A stretch of DNA of 64,000 nt. Source: Sulfurimonas sp. HSL3-1 (GTDB taxonomy: Bacteria; Campylobacterota; Campylobacteria; Campylobacterales; Sulfurimonadaceae). The DNA lies in NCBI RefSeq assembly GCF_039645995.1, contig NZ_CP147920.1, forward strand, positions 1,116,001 to 1,180,000, read 5' to 3'. Position numbers and translations under genes: made by a program. Below the pieces are notes generated by a model. The model was given only the letters and a program-made list of their open reading frames with translations. It was not told the DNA's origin and did not search any database. Below are positions 57,449 to 64,000 of the stretch, in pieces (position 1 is the first letter of the stretch; the number at the start of each line of letters is the position of its first letter).

Positions 57449-59035
57449 TTAGCGGCCACTGCTTTTGAACAGGTTGATGTAGCCGTTGACACCATGGCAG
57501 ACGGCGTCCGTTCTGACTTCCTCTCTCTTATCATTTCTGATAAGGCCGCCGATCGCTTTCTCGGGTTCTTTCAAAAAATAGGTATTCTCTTCAGAATAGG
57601 TGTTTTGGATCAGCCATCGCATCATGCCCAGCATATGCGCTTTGTACCTCTCGCAACCGCCCCAGTTCTCCCGCCTGCATGACAGATACACTTCCGAGGT
57701 GACTTCGTTGATCCATCCGTTCCCGCTTGTATTTTGACCGGTACCGACCCTGCCGTAATTCTGCATATCGTTCGGATCGTTTTTCTGCCGCGTAAAAATC
57801 GCATCTAGACACTTCAACAATGTCTTTTTATAGACGTCGTTTTTGCTGATTTTATAAAAATCAAGAAGACTCATCACCGCCCAGCTTGTCGGAACCGCGT
57901 CTGTTGGCGTGCGGTAGTCGTCCGTCAAAAAATAGGAATCTTTCGCTGCTCTTTCCCGAAAATTGTCCGCCAGTATGGCAGCGGCATCGTAGTAGCGTTG
58001 ATCCGACGTCACCGCATACATTCTCGAAAAGGCGGAGAGCACTTCGCCCGTATAAAGATTGGAGTATCTTTTGTCAAAAACCGGTCGGCCCGATTCGATT
58101 TTAACCTGATTGATGACGGTGCCGTCTGGGTTCCGCATGGTAAGCAGCCAGTCGGCGGCCGATACGACGGCATCCAAATAGCGTTTCTCTTTTGTCCGTT
58201 TATAGAGATCCAACAGGGTGAAGATGGTTTTCGAAGCCGTTCCGACGACGAACCTGTCATCCTTTTTGCCGCTGTCGAGGGAAAGGGAGTAATGAAATGC
58301 CCCCTTGTTGCTTCCTTTTTGAATCTGCATGGACAAGATAAATTCGGCGATCAGGGGGGTGACTGCGGCGATGCGTTCATCCTTTTCCAAATCGTTGAGT
58401 TTTAACAGACTGTAGAGGCTGGATGAGGAGTAGGTGGTGATGACGCGTCTGTCGTAAGCGGCATCGTCGGCGGTATAGAGTTTGTGAAGTCCATGGGTCT
58501 CTTTGTCCATAGCGCGCAGAAGGTACGCTTTCGCCTCCATGATCTTGGTATAGATCAGATCGCTGTCCAGATGTCGAATGACCACGACGTCGCCGATCAG
58601 CTCTTTTGCTTCACTCTTGTACTCAATCAGCGCGTGGGCCGGAGCGTCAGGGCGGGCAAAGGAGATCATCAACCTTGACGCTGCGAAATCCTTTGCACCC
58701 GGATGGGTATGGCCGGGGCCAGCAAGAAGGTCTTGGACCGCATGCTCAATCGCCTGGCGCAGCGTATGCGCTTGCCCCGTGCCTTCGCCGACGATCTCTC
58801 CATGCAAATAGGGCGTGACAGATACGGTCCAGTCACCATAAACGGCTAACACCTTGTGATCAGGAGCAGGGGCACCTGAAAAATGTGTCTGCGCAACGGC
58901 GCGTGCATACGTCAACACCTCATTTCTGGTACTCTGATCGGCAATGGACTCTGCATTGCTGAAACCGATGGTTGATGCGAACCCTGTGGTGACGAACCAA
59001 AGAACGAGAATGAAGTGACGGTACAGTTTTTTCAT
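57449..59035 (-). CDS. Exported alpha-toroid-like protein, unknown function
   Basis: 528 residues with a signal peptide (KLYRHFILVLWFVTTGFAS). Residues about 180-520 repeat a helical pattern of the six-hairpin glycosidase/terpenoid-cyclase-like toroid type (KTIFTLLDLYKRTKEKRYLD, AADWLLTMRNPDGTV, YTGEVLSAFSRMYAVTSD, AVPTSWAVMSLLDFYKIS). Four cysteines (SCRRENWGGCE etc.) cluster near the end. The N-terminal 150 residues have a separate alpha/beta character. No catalytic residues assigned. It lies opposite in direction to mogA within the probable insertion. Confidence 0.65.
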   Translation of the reverse strand: MKKLYRHFILVLWFVTTGFASTIGFSNAESIADQSTRNEVLTYARAVAQTHFSGAPAPDHKVLAVYGDWTVSVTPYLHGEIVGEGTGQAHTLRQAIEHAVQDLLAGPGHTHPGAKDFAASRLMISFARPDAPAHALIEYKSEAKELIGDVVVIRHLDSDLIYTKIMEAKAYLLRAMDKETHGLHKLYTADDAAYDRRVITTYSSSSLYSLLKLNDLEKDERIAAVTPLIAEFILSMQIQKGSNKGAFHYSLSLDSGKKDDRFVVGTASKTIFTLLDLYKRTKEKRYLDAVVSAADWLLTMRNPDGTVINQVKIESGRPVFDKRYSNLYTGEVLSAFSRMYAVTSDQRYYDAAAILADNFRERAAKDSYFLTDDYRTPTDAVPTSWAVMSLLDFYKISKNDVYKKTLLKCLDAIFTRQKNDPNDMQNYGRVGTGQNTSGNGWINEVTSEVYLSCRRENWGGCERYKAHMLGMMRWLIQNTYSEENTYFLKEPEKAIGGLIRNDKREEVRTDAVCHGVNGYINLFKSSGR

Positions 59036-59225
59036 TTTTTCTTTAACGGACTGCCATCATTCTACACGATAGCAGATTGCGGGGTTGGATTACAGGTATA
59101 GTACACCATTGGCTCTTCTATTTTCCCCGTTTGAGTGTTCCGGGGACCATTAGTGGCAAATGGTAGATGACTTGTGTGATCTGATATTGTGATCATAATA
59201 AAATATACAAATTTTCTGGAATTGC

Positions 59226-59276
59226 CTCGTGTCTGACGAGAGTGTTATCAAAGCTTTCCTCCCGAAGTCCGAATAA
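59226..59276 (+). pseudogene. Degenerate remnant of the mogA 3' end
   Basis: Reading in frame gives LVSDESVIKAFLPKSE and a stop, against LVTDESVIKAFRPKAK and stop at the end of intact mogA (57340-57390). By eye 38 of 51 bases agree. No further mogA sequence precedes it; similarity begins abruptly at CTCGT. This looks like the displaced original or alternative end of mogA. Confidence 0.8.
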
Positions 59277-59280
59277 GTCG

Positions 59281-59643
59281 TTAGCACTTGGACAGCGGCG
59301 TCTCCAGTGTCAGATCGACGCAGAGCCGGCGCGGTTTCTGTAAAAGCAGGAAGTAGAAGATGTAGCCGAAAAAGCCGACATAGTAGAGTGTTCCGATCAT
59401 CATCAGGAAGATACCGATATTGAAATGCTTTTTTTCGGCGACTAACGTGTCTTCCCTCTTTTTGGTGATGGTGTAGCCGTTCTCGTAGAACATCGCGTCG
59501 ATGCGCTCCATCTTCTGCGTGTCATCCAGCTCGGAACCTTGCAATTGAACAATGTAGTCGTTAAAGAGTGCAATGCCCTGTGCAATATTTTTCCTGTCCC
59601 AGAAGTAGATAATGAGTCCAATGGGAAGAAAGAAAAGCAACAT
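59281..59643 (-). CDS. Small membrane protein, unknown function
   Basis: 120 residues with an N-terminal helix (LLFFLPIGLIIYF), a charged middle (DDTQKMERIDAMFYENGYTI, resembling a short SHOCT-like or DUF-type segment) and one or two C-terminal helices (IGIFLMMIGTLYYVGFFGYI). The stop is embedded in GCTAAC (reverse strand) like those of the neighbouring cassettes, but its 3' end is GC-rich and no full attC follows. No good ribosome site, so the 5' end may be truncated. Confidence 0.55.
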   Translation of the reverse strand: MLLFFLPIGLIIYFWDRKNIAQGIALFNDYIVQLQGSELDDTQKMERIDAMFYENGYTITKKREDTLVAEKKHFNIGIFLMMIGTLYYVGFFGYIFYFLLLQKPRRLCVDLTLETPLSKC

Positions 59644-59666
59644 GCTGGGAGCTTTGATGAAATTTG

Positions 59667-60050
59667 TTATGCATAGTACCTAATCACTACCGTAACCAGC
59701 ATACCTAAAAGGAACGATGAGAAGGTTATGACAAGCCTGAAACCTACTATCGGTGTAAAAAGGTTTTCCGGTTTGAGCATATGTGAAATTGCGGCATCGA
59801 CTTTCCCAACCAGATAACCAGATGCGAACAGTGCAATGACTGATGCGTACTCCGCAAATTCGGCTTTTTGTCCTGCGCTATAAGGGGTGAGAAAAATCCC
59901 GACCACCCAGCCAATCGCACCGCCGAGAATAACAAGTCCAAGATTGATGGCCACGTCTGATGGTTCTTTCTTGACCCTCGTAGACAACCATGCTAAGAGA
60001 GCATATACGGACAAGATAACAATACCGCTTATTGCCAATTTGACGTTCAT
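59667..60050 (-). CDS. Cassette gene: small membrane protein, unknown function
   Basis: 127 residues, four hydrophobic segments (ISGIVILSVYALLAWL; NLGLVILGGAIGWVVGIFL; ASVIALFASGYLVGKV; LVITFSSFLLGMLVTVV). AAGGAAC precedes ATG 60050, and the gene begins 12 bases after the attC-like site at 60063-60133, as cassette genes do. The sequence just after its stop (reverse strand ATAACAAATTTC) matches the beginning of the next attC-like site, apparently truncated. AT-rich, unlike the core genes. Confidence 0.6.
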   Translation of the reverse strand: MNVKLAISGIVILSVYALLAWLSTRVKKEPSDVAINLGLVILGGAIGWVVGIFLTPYSAGQKAEFAEYASVIALFASGYLVGKVDAAISHMLKPENLFTPIVGFRLVITFSSFLLGMLVTVVIRYYA

Positions 60051-60062
60051 ATAGTTCCTTTT

Positions 60063-60133
60063 GTATAACGTTTAAAATGAGTAATCAAGAATCTGTTTGC
60101 GTGTTTTTGATAATCTCCACGCCATTGTCAGTT
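60063..60133 (-). repeat. attC-like recombination site, second copy
   Basis: On the plus strand it runs from GTATAAC (60063-60069) to GTCAGTT (60127-60133). Inner arms GAGTAATCAA (60079-60088) and TTGATAATCTC (60107-60117) pair with one unpaired base and one mismatch. It shares TTTAAA flanking the AAC core with the site at 61232. It begins within the stop of the upstream cassette gene and ends just before the next gene. Confidence 0.5.
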
Positions 60134-61180
60134 TTCATGCACTATCAATTGATCAAGAAAGTCAATCATTTCATTCTGAAAAACTTCAATGACATATTCG
60201 CTGTTTCGATGTGACAACAACACATATGTGTCATTGTCTTGTGGATTTTTTATCATCCATGATCTGTCTTTGTCAATCACAGTATTTGTAAAACCCAATT
60301 TGGAATATTGTGACTTTAGCTTCTCTTTTAAGTCTTCAAATGTGACGTCACCTTTATCGTGAATAACGATCTTGTGATTTTTATCATTGCTTATGACTGT
60401 AGTTTCTCGTATTTCTACTTCCTCTTCTTTATTGTCTGGTTCCAAATATTCAAGATGCTCTTCGATTATTATTTTATAGGTCGCTGACAGTGCGCTGACC
60501 GTGATGACGGCGATGACAATGTTTAAAACGGAGAACAAAAAGAAGAGTTCGTAGTGAATGATGGAAGAAATCAGTTTAATAGCCAAACCATACACGAAAC
60601 CAAATACGAACGAAAACAATAGGGGAAAAAGAACGACTGAAACAAAGACAAAAAGTTTGTACTGTTTTGTGAAGGTCCATGCATCTGAAAAGGTCATTGC
60701 CTTGTCTACCGAGATTGACGGAAACACTAGTGAAACACGGGATACGATGATGGATAAGACTACACCAATAATCGCAATACTTAGGATAAAGCCTATGCTG
60801 TCAAACGAAGCACTTAACGATAAAACTGAAAACGCGACAAACATCATTAGCAGGCCCAGGAGAAAGCCATTGAACATAAATGACCATTCTCTTTTTGTGA
60901 ATTTGTACAATCCCCATTTGGGAATACTGTCCTCCCCTAAAATAAGGATCCTGTGAGTCGAGATGGCCACCATGATATAGATAATCCAGTTGGCCAAAGC
61001 AGTGATAAACAATAGAAGTCCATTATCTATATCCGCATTACCTTTCACATAAACTATATTATTCAGATTAACATAGTCGATGATGATCATGAAGACCAAA
61101 TAGATTGTAAGCGCGTTAATGAGAGCCATATGCTTTTCAAAAACAGAAGAGAGGGCCATATTTAGCATTCTTTTATACAT
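60128..61180 (-). CDS. Cassette gene: multi-pass membrane protein, unknown function
   Basis: 350 residues. About six to seven membrane helices occupy the first 240 residues, with a helical pattern loosely like the membrane domain of glycerophosphodiester phosphodiesterases. A hydrophilic C-terminal domain of about 110 residues follows (EEEVEIRETTVISNDKNHK; GDVTFEDLKEKLKSQYSKLG; DRSWMIKNPQDNDTYVLL). GGAG precedes ATG 61180. AT-rich. No catalytic motif recognised; its position between two attC-like sites supports cassette status. Confidence 0.65.
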   Translation of the reverse strand: MYKRMLNMALSSVFEKHMALINALTIYLVFMIIIDYVNLNNIVYVKGNADIDNGLLLFITALANWIIYIMVAISTHRILILGEDSIPKWGLYKFTKREWSFMFNGFLLGLLMMFVAFSVLSLSASFDSIGFILSIAIIGVVLSIIVSRVSLVFPSISVDKAMTFSDAWTFTKQYKLFVFVSVVLFPLLFSFVFGFVYGLAIKLISSIIHYELFFLFSVLNIVIAVITVSALSATYKIIIEEHLEYLEPDNKEEEVEIRETTVISNDKNHKIVIHDKGDVTFEDLKEKLKSQYSKLGFTNTVIDKDRSWMIKNPQDNDTYVLLSHRNSEYVIEVFQNEMIDFLDQLIVHEN

Positions 61181-61231
61181 TTATACTCCGTATTCAATTT
61201 TCTTTATTATCTCGTGATTCATCGATTTATC

Positions 61232-61303
61232 ATCTAACGTTTAAACTCACCAATATGAACTCCCAGTGCGGAGCTCATATTGGTGTGCAGAGATTTGTTA
61301 GCT
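61232..61303 (-). repeat. attC-like recombination site of an integron cassette
   Basis: Plus-strand boxes are ATCTAAC (61232-61238, a perfect RYYYAAC) and GTTAGCT (61297-61303, one deviation from GTTRRRY). Inside, CACCAATATGAACTCC (61248-61263) and GGAGCTCATATTGGTG (61270-61285) form 16-base arms with a single mispair and a 6-base loop. Length 72, within the attC range. As in cassettes, the stop codon of the gene 61298-61744 lies in one box. No T-run follows, so it is not a normal terminator. Confidence 0.6.
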
Positions 61304-61744
61304 GCTCCAAGGCAGCACCACTATGACTAAAAATAATATAGGTATTGTAAAAAATACAGTCAAAGCAAGTGTTGTGAACCGTTTATAGTTCAGCTTCAGT
61401 TCTTTGACAACTGGGTCAGACAGATCATCATCGGAGTTGACAAAAGACAGAGTACGAAGGCTGTTGTATCCACCTGAGCCAAAGCCTGAAACATGTGTGA
61501 TGTGTTCCCATGTTTGGTGATGATTTTCTTCAAGATAGTTTCTTAGTCTATATTCTTCTATTATGTTTAGAACCATAATAGCAATCCATGTTGGAATCAT
61601 GTAGCAGTTGAATAACGTGAAAGCAAAATCCGTTTCAGTAAGGTGAGGCAAAGAAAAACGAAGGATAAATAGGCAAGCGATAAGCGTAAACCAGATTTTC
61701 CAATATAGCTTGATCTGGGATTTTGGAATAGTGTTACTTGTCAT
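61298..61744 (-). CDS. Cassette gene: small membrane protein, unknown function
   Basis: About 148 residues: three hydrophobic segments (LYWKIWFTLIACLFILRF; FNCYMIPTWIAIMVLNII; FTTLALTVFFTIPILFLVIV) and a polar middle containing a glycine-rich turn (HVSGFGSGGYNSLRTLSFV). ATG at 61744 with GAGG is preferred to GTG at 61747. Flanked by attC-like sequences at both ends. Family not recognised. Confidence 0.6.
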   Translation of the reverse strand: MTSNTIPKSQIKLYWKIWFTLIACLFILRFSLPHLTETDFAFTLFNCYMIPTWIAIMVLNIIEEYRLRNYLEENHHQTWEHITHVSGFGSGGYNSLRTLSFVNSDDDLSDPVVKELKLNYKRFTTLALTVFFTIPILFLVIVVLPWSS

Positions 61745-61999
61745 CACTTCCTCTTCAGTTAACTATTAATTAGATTACATTTGAGTGTACTATAGAACTT
61801 TTTTGGTTAGAAAATCCTGCAAAAATAATAACAATATGAAATATTTTAAATCTTTCGATGTGCTGTAGAATAAAAATGTATACATGATTATTATCGATAT
61901 CCGGGGATGGATTAACATGTTGTGGGTCTATTAGCAGTTTTCGATGTTAATCATACATTGGAGTGGAATGGCTCTTCTTTATGACGAAGATTTGCTGGC
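61745..61999. other. AT-rich intergenic stretch at the outer end of the cassette array
   Basis: No gene seen. It holds a weak attC-like segment (61757-61824, boxes near AGTTAAC and GTTAGAA, with a 7-bp stem TAG..TACA/TGTA.CTA carrying a 2-base bulge). It also holds a perfect 9-base inverted repeat GATTAACAT/ATGTTAATC (61910-61918 and 61944-61952). Neither an integrase gene nor a convincing attI site is visible. Confidence 0.4.
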
Positions 62000-62482
62000 T
62001 TACAGTTTCTTTTCCCAAAACTGCGCGCTTCCCGCTTTGGGGTCAAGCTCGTAGGCGGCGAAGCCGAATTTCCTGTAGGCACCCTGGGCGACTGCGTTAT
62101 TGCCAAGCACTTCCAGGGTAATTTTGCAGCAGCCTTTTTCAGCGGCGATCTCTTCGACTTTTTCCAGCAGTTTCTGGCTGATGCCCAGCCCTCTGTATTT
62201 GGGAAGGACGGTGATGTCGTGGATGTTGACGAGGGGTTTGCAGGCGAAGGTGGAAAACCCCTCGAAACAGTTGGCCACTCCCGCCGGCTCTCCGTCGGCG
62301 TAGGCGATGACGGAGAAGGCGTAGGGGCGTGTTGAAAGCTCTGAGACCAGGTTGTGTTTTACCACTTCATCCAGAGGCTTTCCGCCGCCCATAGGGTCAC
62401 GCGCATAGGCGTCGAGCATCATGGGGATCTCTGCTTTGTGCTTTTCACTGGAATAATCTGCTTTGACGACTTGAATGTTCAT
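62000..62482 (-). CDS. GNAT family N-acetyltransferase
   Basis: 160 residues. The acetyl-CoA-binding motif VLPKYRGLGISQKLLEKVEE and the strand before it (INIHDITVLP), then LEVLGNNAVAQGAYRKFGFA, are classical GNAT elements. Substrate unknown. Its GC-rich composition contrasts with the preceding cassette genes, marking the return to core sequence. Confidence 0.87.
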   Translation of the reverse strand: MNIQVVKADYSSEKHKAEIPMMLDAYARDPMGGGKPLDEVVKHNLVSELSTRPYAFSVIAYADGEPAGVANCFEGFSTFACKPLVNIHDITVLPKYRGLGISQKLLEKVEEIAAEKGCCKITLEVLGNNAVAQGAYRKFGFAAYELDPKAGSAQFWEKKL

Positions 62483-62575
62483 ATTTTGCCTTGTGATCGG
62501 AGTAATGGATGTTAAATTATGTGCACGCGAATATGTTATGCATATTTTAGTGCAACGAAAGTAAAAAGGAAACTA

Positions 62576-62902
62576 ATGACCTGCAAACTCCACGAGGTAA
62601 TCGATTTTGTCCGTCAGTACCACCTGCTCGACGACCTGAGCGATGAAGATATCGAAGGCTACTTCCACACCTTTCACCACGCCTGCAAATGGGATAAAGA
62701 GATCCACTCCCACGACATCGACTGCGACGAGATCGGGATTATCGTCGACAAGACGAAAGAGGTGCTTGACGAAGCTTACGAGCACGAATATACCCTGCCG
62801 CAGATCTTTGAGGTCGCCAAGGCGTTCTGCGGCGTTTTCGAAGCGGCAAAGGCCCCTAAAGCGCCTGTGCCGTTTGTCATTGTCCTGCTGACCAGACTCT
62901 AA
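62576..62902 (+). CDS. Small protein, unknown function
   Basis: 108 residues, acidic and mostly helical, with several His/Asp clusters (GYFHTFHHACKWDKEIHSHD, IDCDEIGIIVDKTKEV) that could bind metal. AAAAGGAAA precedes ATG 62576; an in-frame start at 62519 is less likely. No family recognised. Confidence 0.6.
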   Translation: MTCKLHEVIDFVRQYHLLDDLSDEDIEGYFHTFHHACKWDKEIHSHDIDCDEIGIIVDKTKEVLDEAYEHEYTLPQIFEVAKAFCGVFEAAKAPKAPVPFVIVLLTRL

Positions 62903-62923
62903 GCTGCACTTTCATACGAAACA

Positions 62924-62941
62924 GGCCCCCTTTCGGGGGCT
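62924..62941. terminator. Hairpin between convergent genes, probable bidirectional terminator
   Basis: GCCCCC-TTTC-GGGGGC is a perfect GC stem with a four-base loop between two convergent genes. No strong T-run follows on either strand, so efficiency is uncertain. Confidence 0.55.
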
Positions 62942-62985
62942 GCTCCACAAAATTATTTAGCGAAATATATAACCGGTGTGAAGCA

Positions 62986-63762
62986 CTACAGCGCGAGGCG
63001 GATGCCGACGGGGCAGTGGTCGGAGCCTTCGATGTCCTGGAGGATGAAGGCGTCTTCAAGTACCTCGGTCAGGTCGTCGGAGATGAAGAAATAGTCGATC
63101 CGCCACCCCACGTTCTTCGTGCGGGCGCTGAAACGGTAGGACCACCAGCTGTACTCCTCCTCAATGTCGCCGTGCACGTAACGGAAAGTGTCGATGTAAC
63201 CGTGTTCGACGAGCTTATCGATCCACGCGCGCTCTTCGGGCAGAAAGCCGGAGGTCTTGGCATTGGACTTGGGGTTTTTCAGGTCGATCTCGCGGTGTGC
63301 CGTGTTAACGTCCCCGCAGATGACGATGCTTTTTCCTTCGTCGCGCAGCGCGTCGCAGTAGGTGAGGAACTTCTCGTAAAAGGCCATCTTGTACGCGAGG
63401 CGCTCATCGTCCTTCTGGCCGTTGGGGAAGTAGACGTTAAAGAGGGTGAAATCGTCGTAGTCATGCTGGATGATGCGCCCTTCGTGCTCGCTGTCGATGT
63501 CGAGGCAGAACTCGGAGGAGTCGGGAACGAGGTGTGAGAAGGTTGCCGTACCGGAGTAGCCTTTTCGCTCGCCGCTATTGATGGTCAGCGTCGCGTAGTT
63601 GGTATCGAAGAGGTCGTCGGGGAACTGGGACGCTGTGGCTTTGATCTCCTGGAGACAGAGAATATCCGGACGGCGTTCATCGACCCATTTGAGTGCCTGC
63701 TTGTTGGCGACGGCGCGGATACCGTTGACGTTCCATGAAAGTATTTCGATTGTATCGGACAT
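62986..63762 (-). CDS. xthA: Exodeoxyribonuclease III
   Basis: 258 residues. ILSWNVNGIRAVANK, DILCLQEIKA, VICGDVNTAHREIDLKNPK, WWSYRFSARTKNVGWRIDYF and the final EGSDHCPVGIRLAL provide the metal-binding and catalytic residues of the ExoIII/APE family. It repairs abasic sites. Start ATG at 63762. Confidence 0.96.
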   Translation of the reverse strand: MSDTIEILSWNVNGIRAVANKQALKWVDERRPDILCLQEIKATASQFPDDLFDTNYATLTINSGERKGYSGTATFSHLVPDSSEFCLDIDSEHEGRIIQHDYDDFTLFNVYFPNGQKDDERLAYKMAFYEKFLTYCDALRDEGKSIVICGDVNTAHREIDLKNPKSNAKTSGFLPEERAWIDKLVEHGYIDTFRYVHGDIEEEYSWWSYRFSARTKNVGWRIDYFFISDDLTEVLEDAFILQDIEGSDHCPVGIRLAL

Positions 63763-63816
63763 TGAATGTACCTTGTGAGAGCAGGGGAGAGGCGCAGGCA
63801 GCGCCCCGTGTAGTCG

Positions 63817-64000
63817 TTAGACGAAGTTGACCTTGGAGACGTGGTGCTTGAGACCGAGTTCGGCCGGCGTGCAGCCCAGGGCCAGGCCGACCATCTGCTG
63901 CATGTGTAGGACCGGCATCTTGACGTCGCGGCCGACGGCGTGGCCGGCGTGCTCGTACTGGGTGTCGAGTTTCAGGTGGCACAGCGGGCAGGGTGTGACC
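63817..64000 (-). CDS. HdrB/SdhE-like CCG-domain subunit, C-terminal fragment
   Basis: The minus-strand frame from the window edge to the stop at 63817-63819 gives about 60 residues including VTPCPLCHLKLDTQYE and MPVLHMQQMVGLALGC. The CPLCH segment is part of a CCG iron-sulphur motif. This is the C-terminal end of a heterodisulphide-reductase-B-like protein, as in the SdhE/FrdE subunit of Campylobacterota methylmenaquinol:fumarate reductase or succinate dehydrogenase. The N-terminal part is outside the window, so the exact complex is open. Confidence 0.8.
   Translation of the reverse strand, partial: VTPCPLCHLKLDTQYEHAGHAVGRDVKMPVLHMQQMVGLALGCTPAELGLKHHVSKVNFV

Noticed and set aside
57449-59035. 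AMMECR1-like N-terminal domain in the toroid protein
   Set aside because: A weak resemblance in residues 30-150, but the LRGCIG-type motif is missing.
59226-59276. Start of a second functional mogA copy
   Set aside because: Only the last 17 codons are present; nothing upstream resembles mogA.
61248-61285. Large hairpin considered as an intrinsic terminator
   Set aside because: No T-run on either strand, and the RYYYAAC/GTTRRRY boxes with a stop codon in one box fit attC better.
61910-61952. Inverted repeat GATTAACAT/ATGTTAATC considered as a further attC
   Set aside because: Only 43 bases long with no inner stem; kept as a simple inverted repeat.

Overview
This 64-kb stretch is chromosomal DNA of a Campylobacterota bacterium (former Epsilonproteobacteria), most like a GC-rich relative of Sulfurimonas or Sulfurovum. 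The evidence is the gene set and order: carboxynorspermidine dehydrogenase and decarboxylase for spermidine, BioV as the pimeloyl-ACP methyl ester esterase, an aroB-mscS-mtaB-ftsH-like-bioV-mogA run of overlapping genes, an OprD-like porin, and a terminal fragment of an HdrB/SdhE-like subunit. No rRNA, tRNA, CRISPR array, IS element or integrase was found. Gene starts and functions were assigned by reading motifs only; no database was searched.

Layout. 1-8.5 kb: the end of helicase hrpB, a large DUF2339 membrane protein, lolA, secA and a LolC/E-type permease (envelope export). 8.5-13.4 kb: a di-haem cytochrome c peroxidase behind Fur-like boxes, small membrane proteins, a DUF695-RraB protein, plsC-dgkA, and small hypotheticals. 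13.4-20.8 kb: two separate ATP-grasp glutamate-ligase modules, each with a DTGA-type zinc-protease-like partner, enclosing ppk2 and an M42 peptidase. 20.8-30.7 kb: Na/Pi symporter, spermidine genes, a Bax-like glucosaminidase, an HD-GYP protein, HtrA, pdxA and pdxJ.

30.8-45.6 kb is the most striking region: a guanidine uptake and assimilation locus. It opens with a guanidine-I (ykkC) riboswitch, followed by an ABC transporter. A guanidine-II (mini-ykkC) riboswitch then precedes two carboxyguanidine-deiminase-type proteins, a membrane di-iron desaturase-fold enzyme and a metallo-beta-lactamase-fold hydrolase. A second guanidine-II riboswitch precedes guanidine/urea carboxylase, a TIM-barrel isomerase, an EamA transporter and a split allophanate hydrolase. 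A porin follows. The core would turn guanidine into carboxyguanidine, then allophanate, then ammonium and CO2. The four extra proteins (desaturase-like, MBL, TIM-barrel, EamA) are not explained by the core and may form a feeder pathway from a substituted guanidine.

45.6-57.4 kb: an extradiol dioxygenase, tgt, a TrkA-like protein and the aroB-to-mogA operon, whose FtsH homologue has lost its HEXXH protease motif. 57.4-62 kb is an accessory region. An alpha-toroid-like secreted protein is bracketed by intact mogA and a degenerate copy of the mogA 3' end. Next comes an AT-rich row of small membrane-protein genes, all on the minus strand, separated by attC-like sites, which reads as an integron cassette array without an integrase. 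62-64 kb returns to core-type genes: a GNAT acetyltransferase, a small protein, xthA, and the C-terminal end of an HdrB-like subunit.
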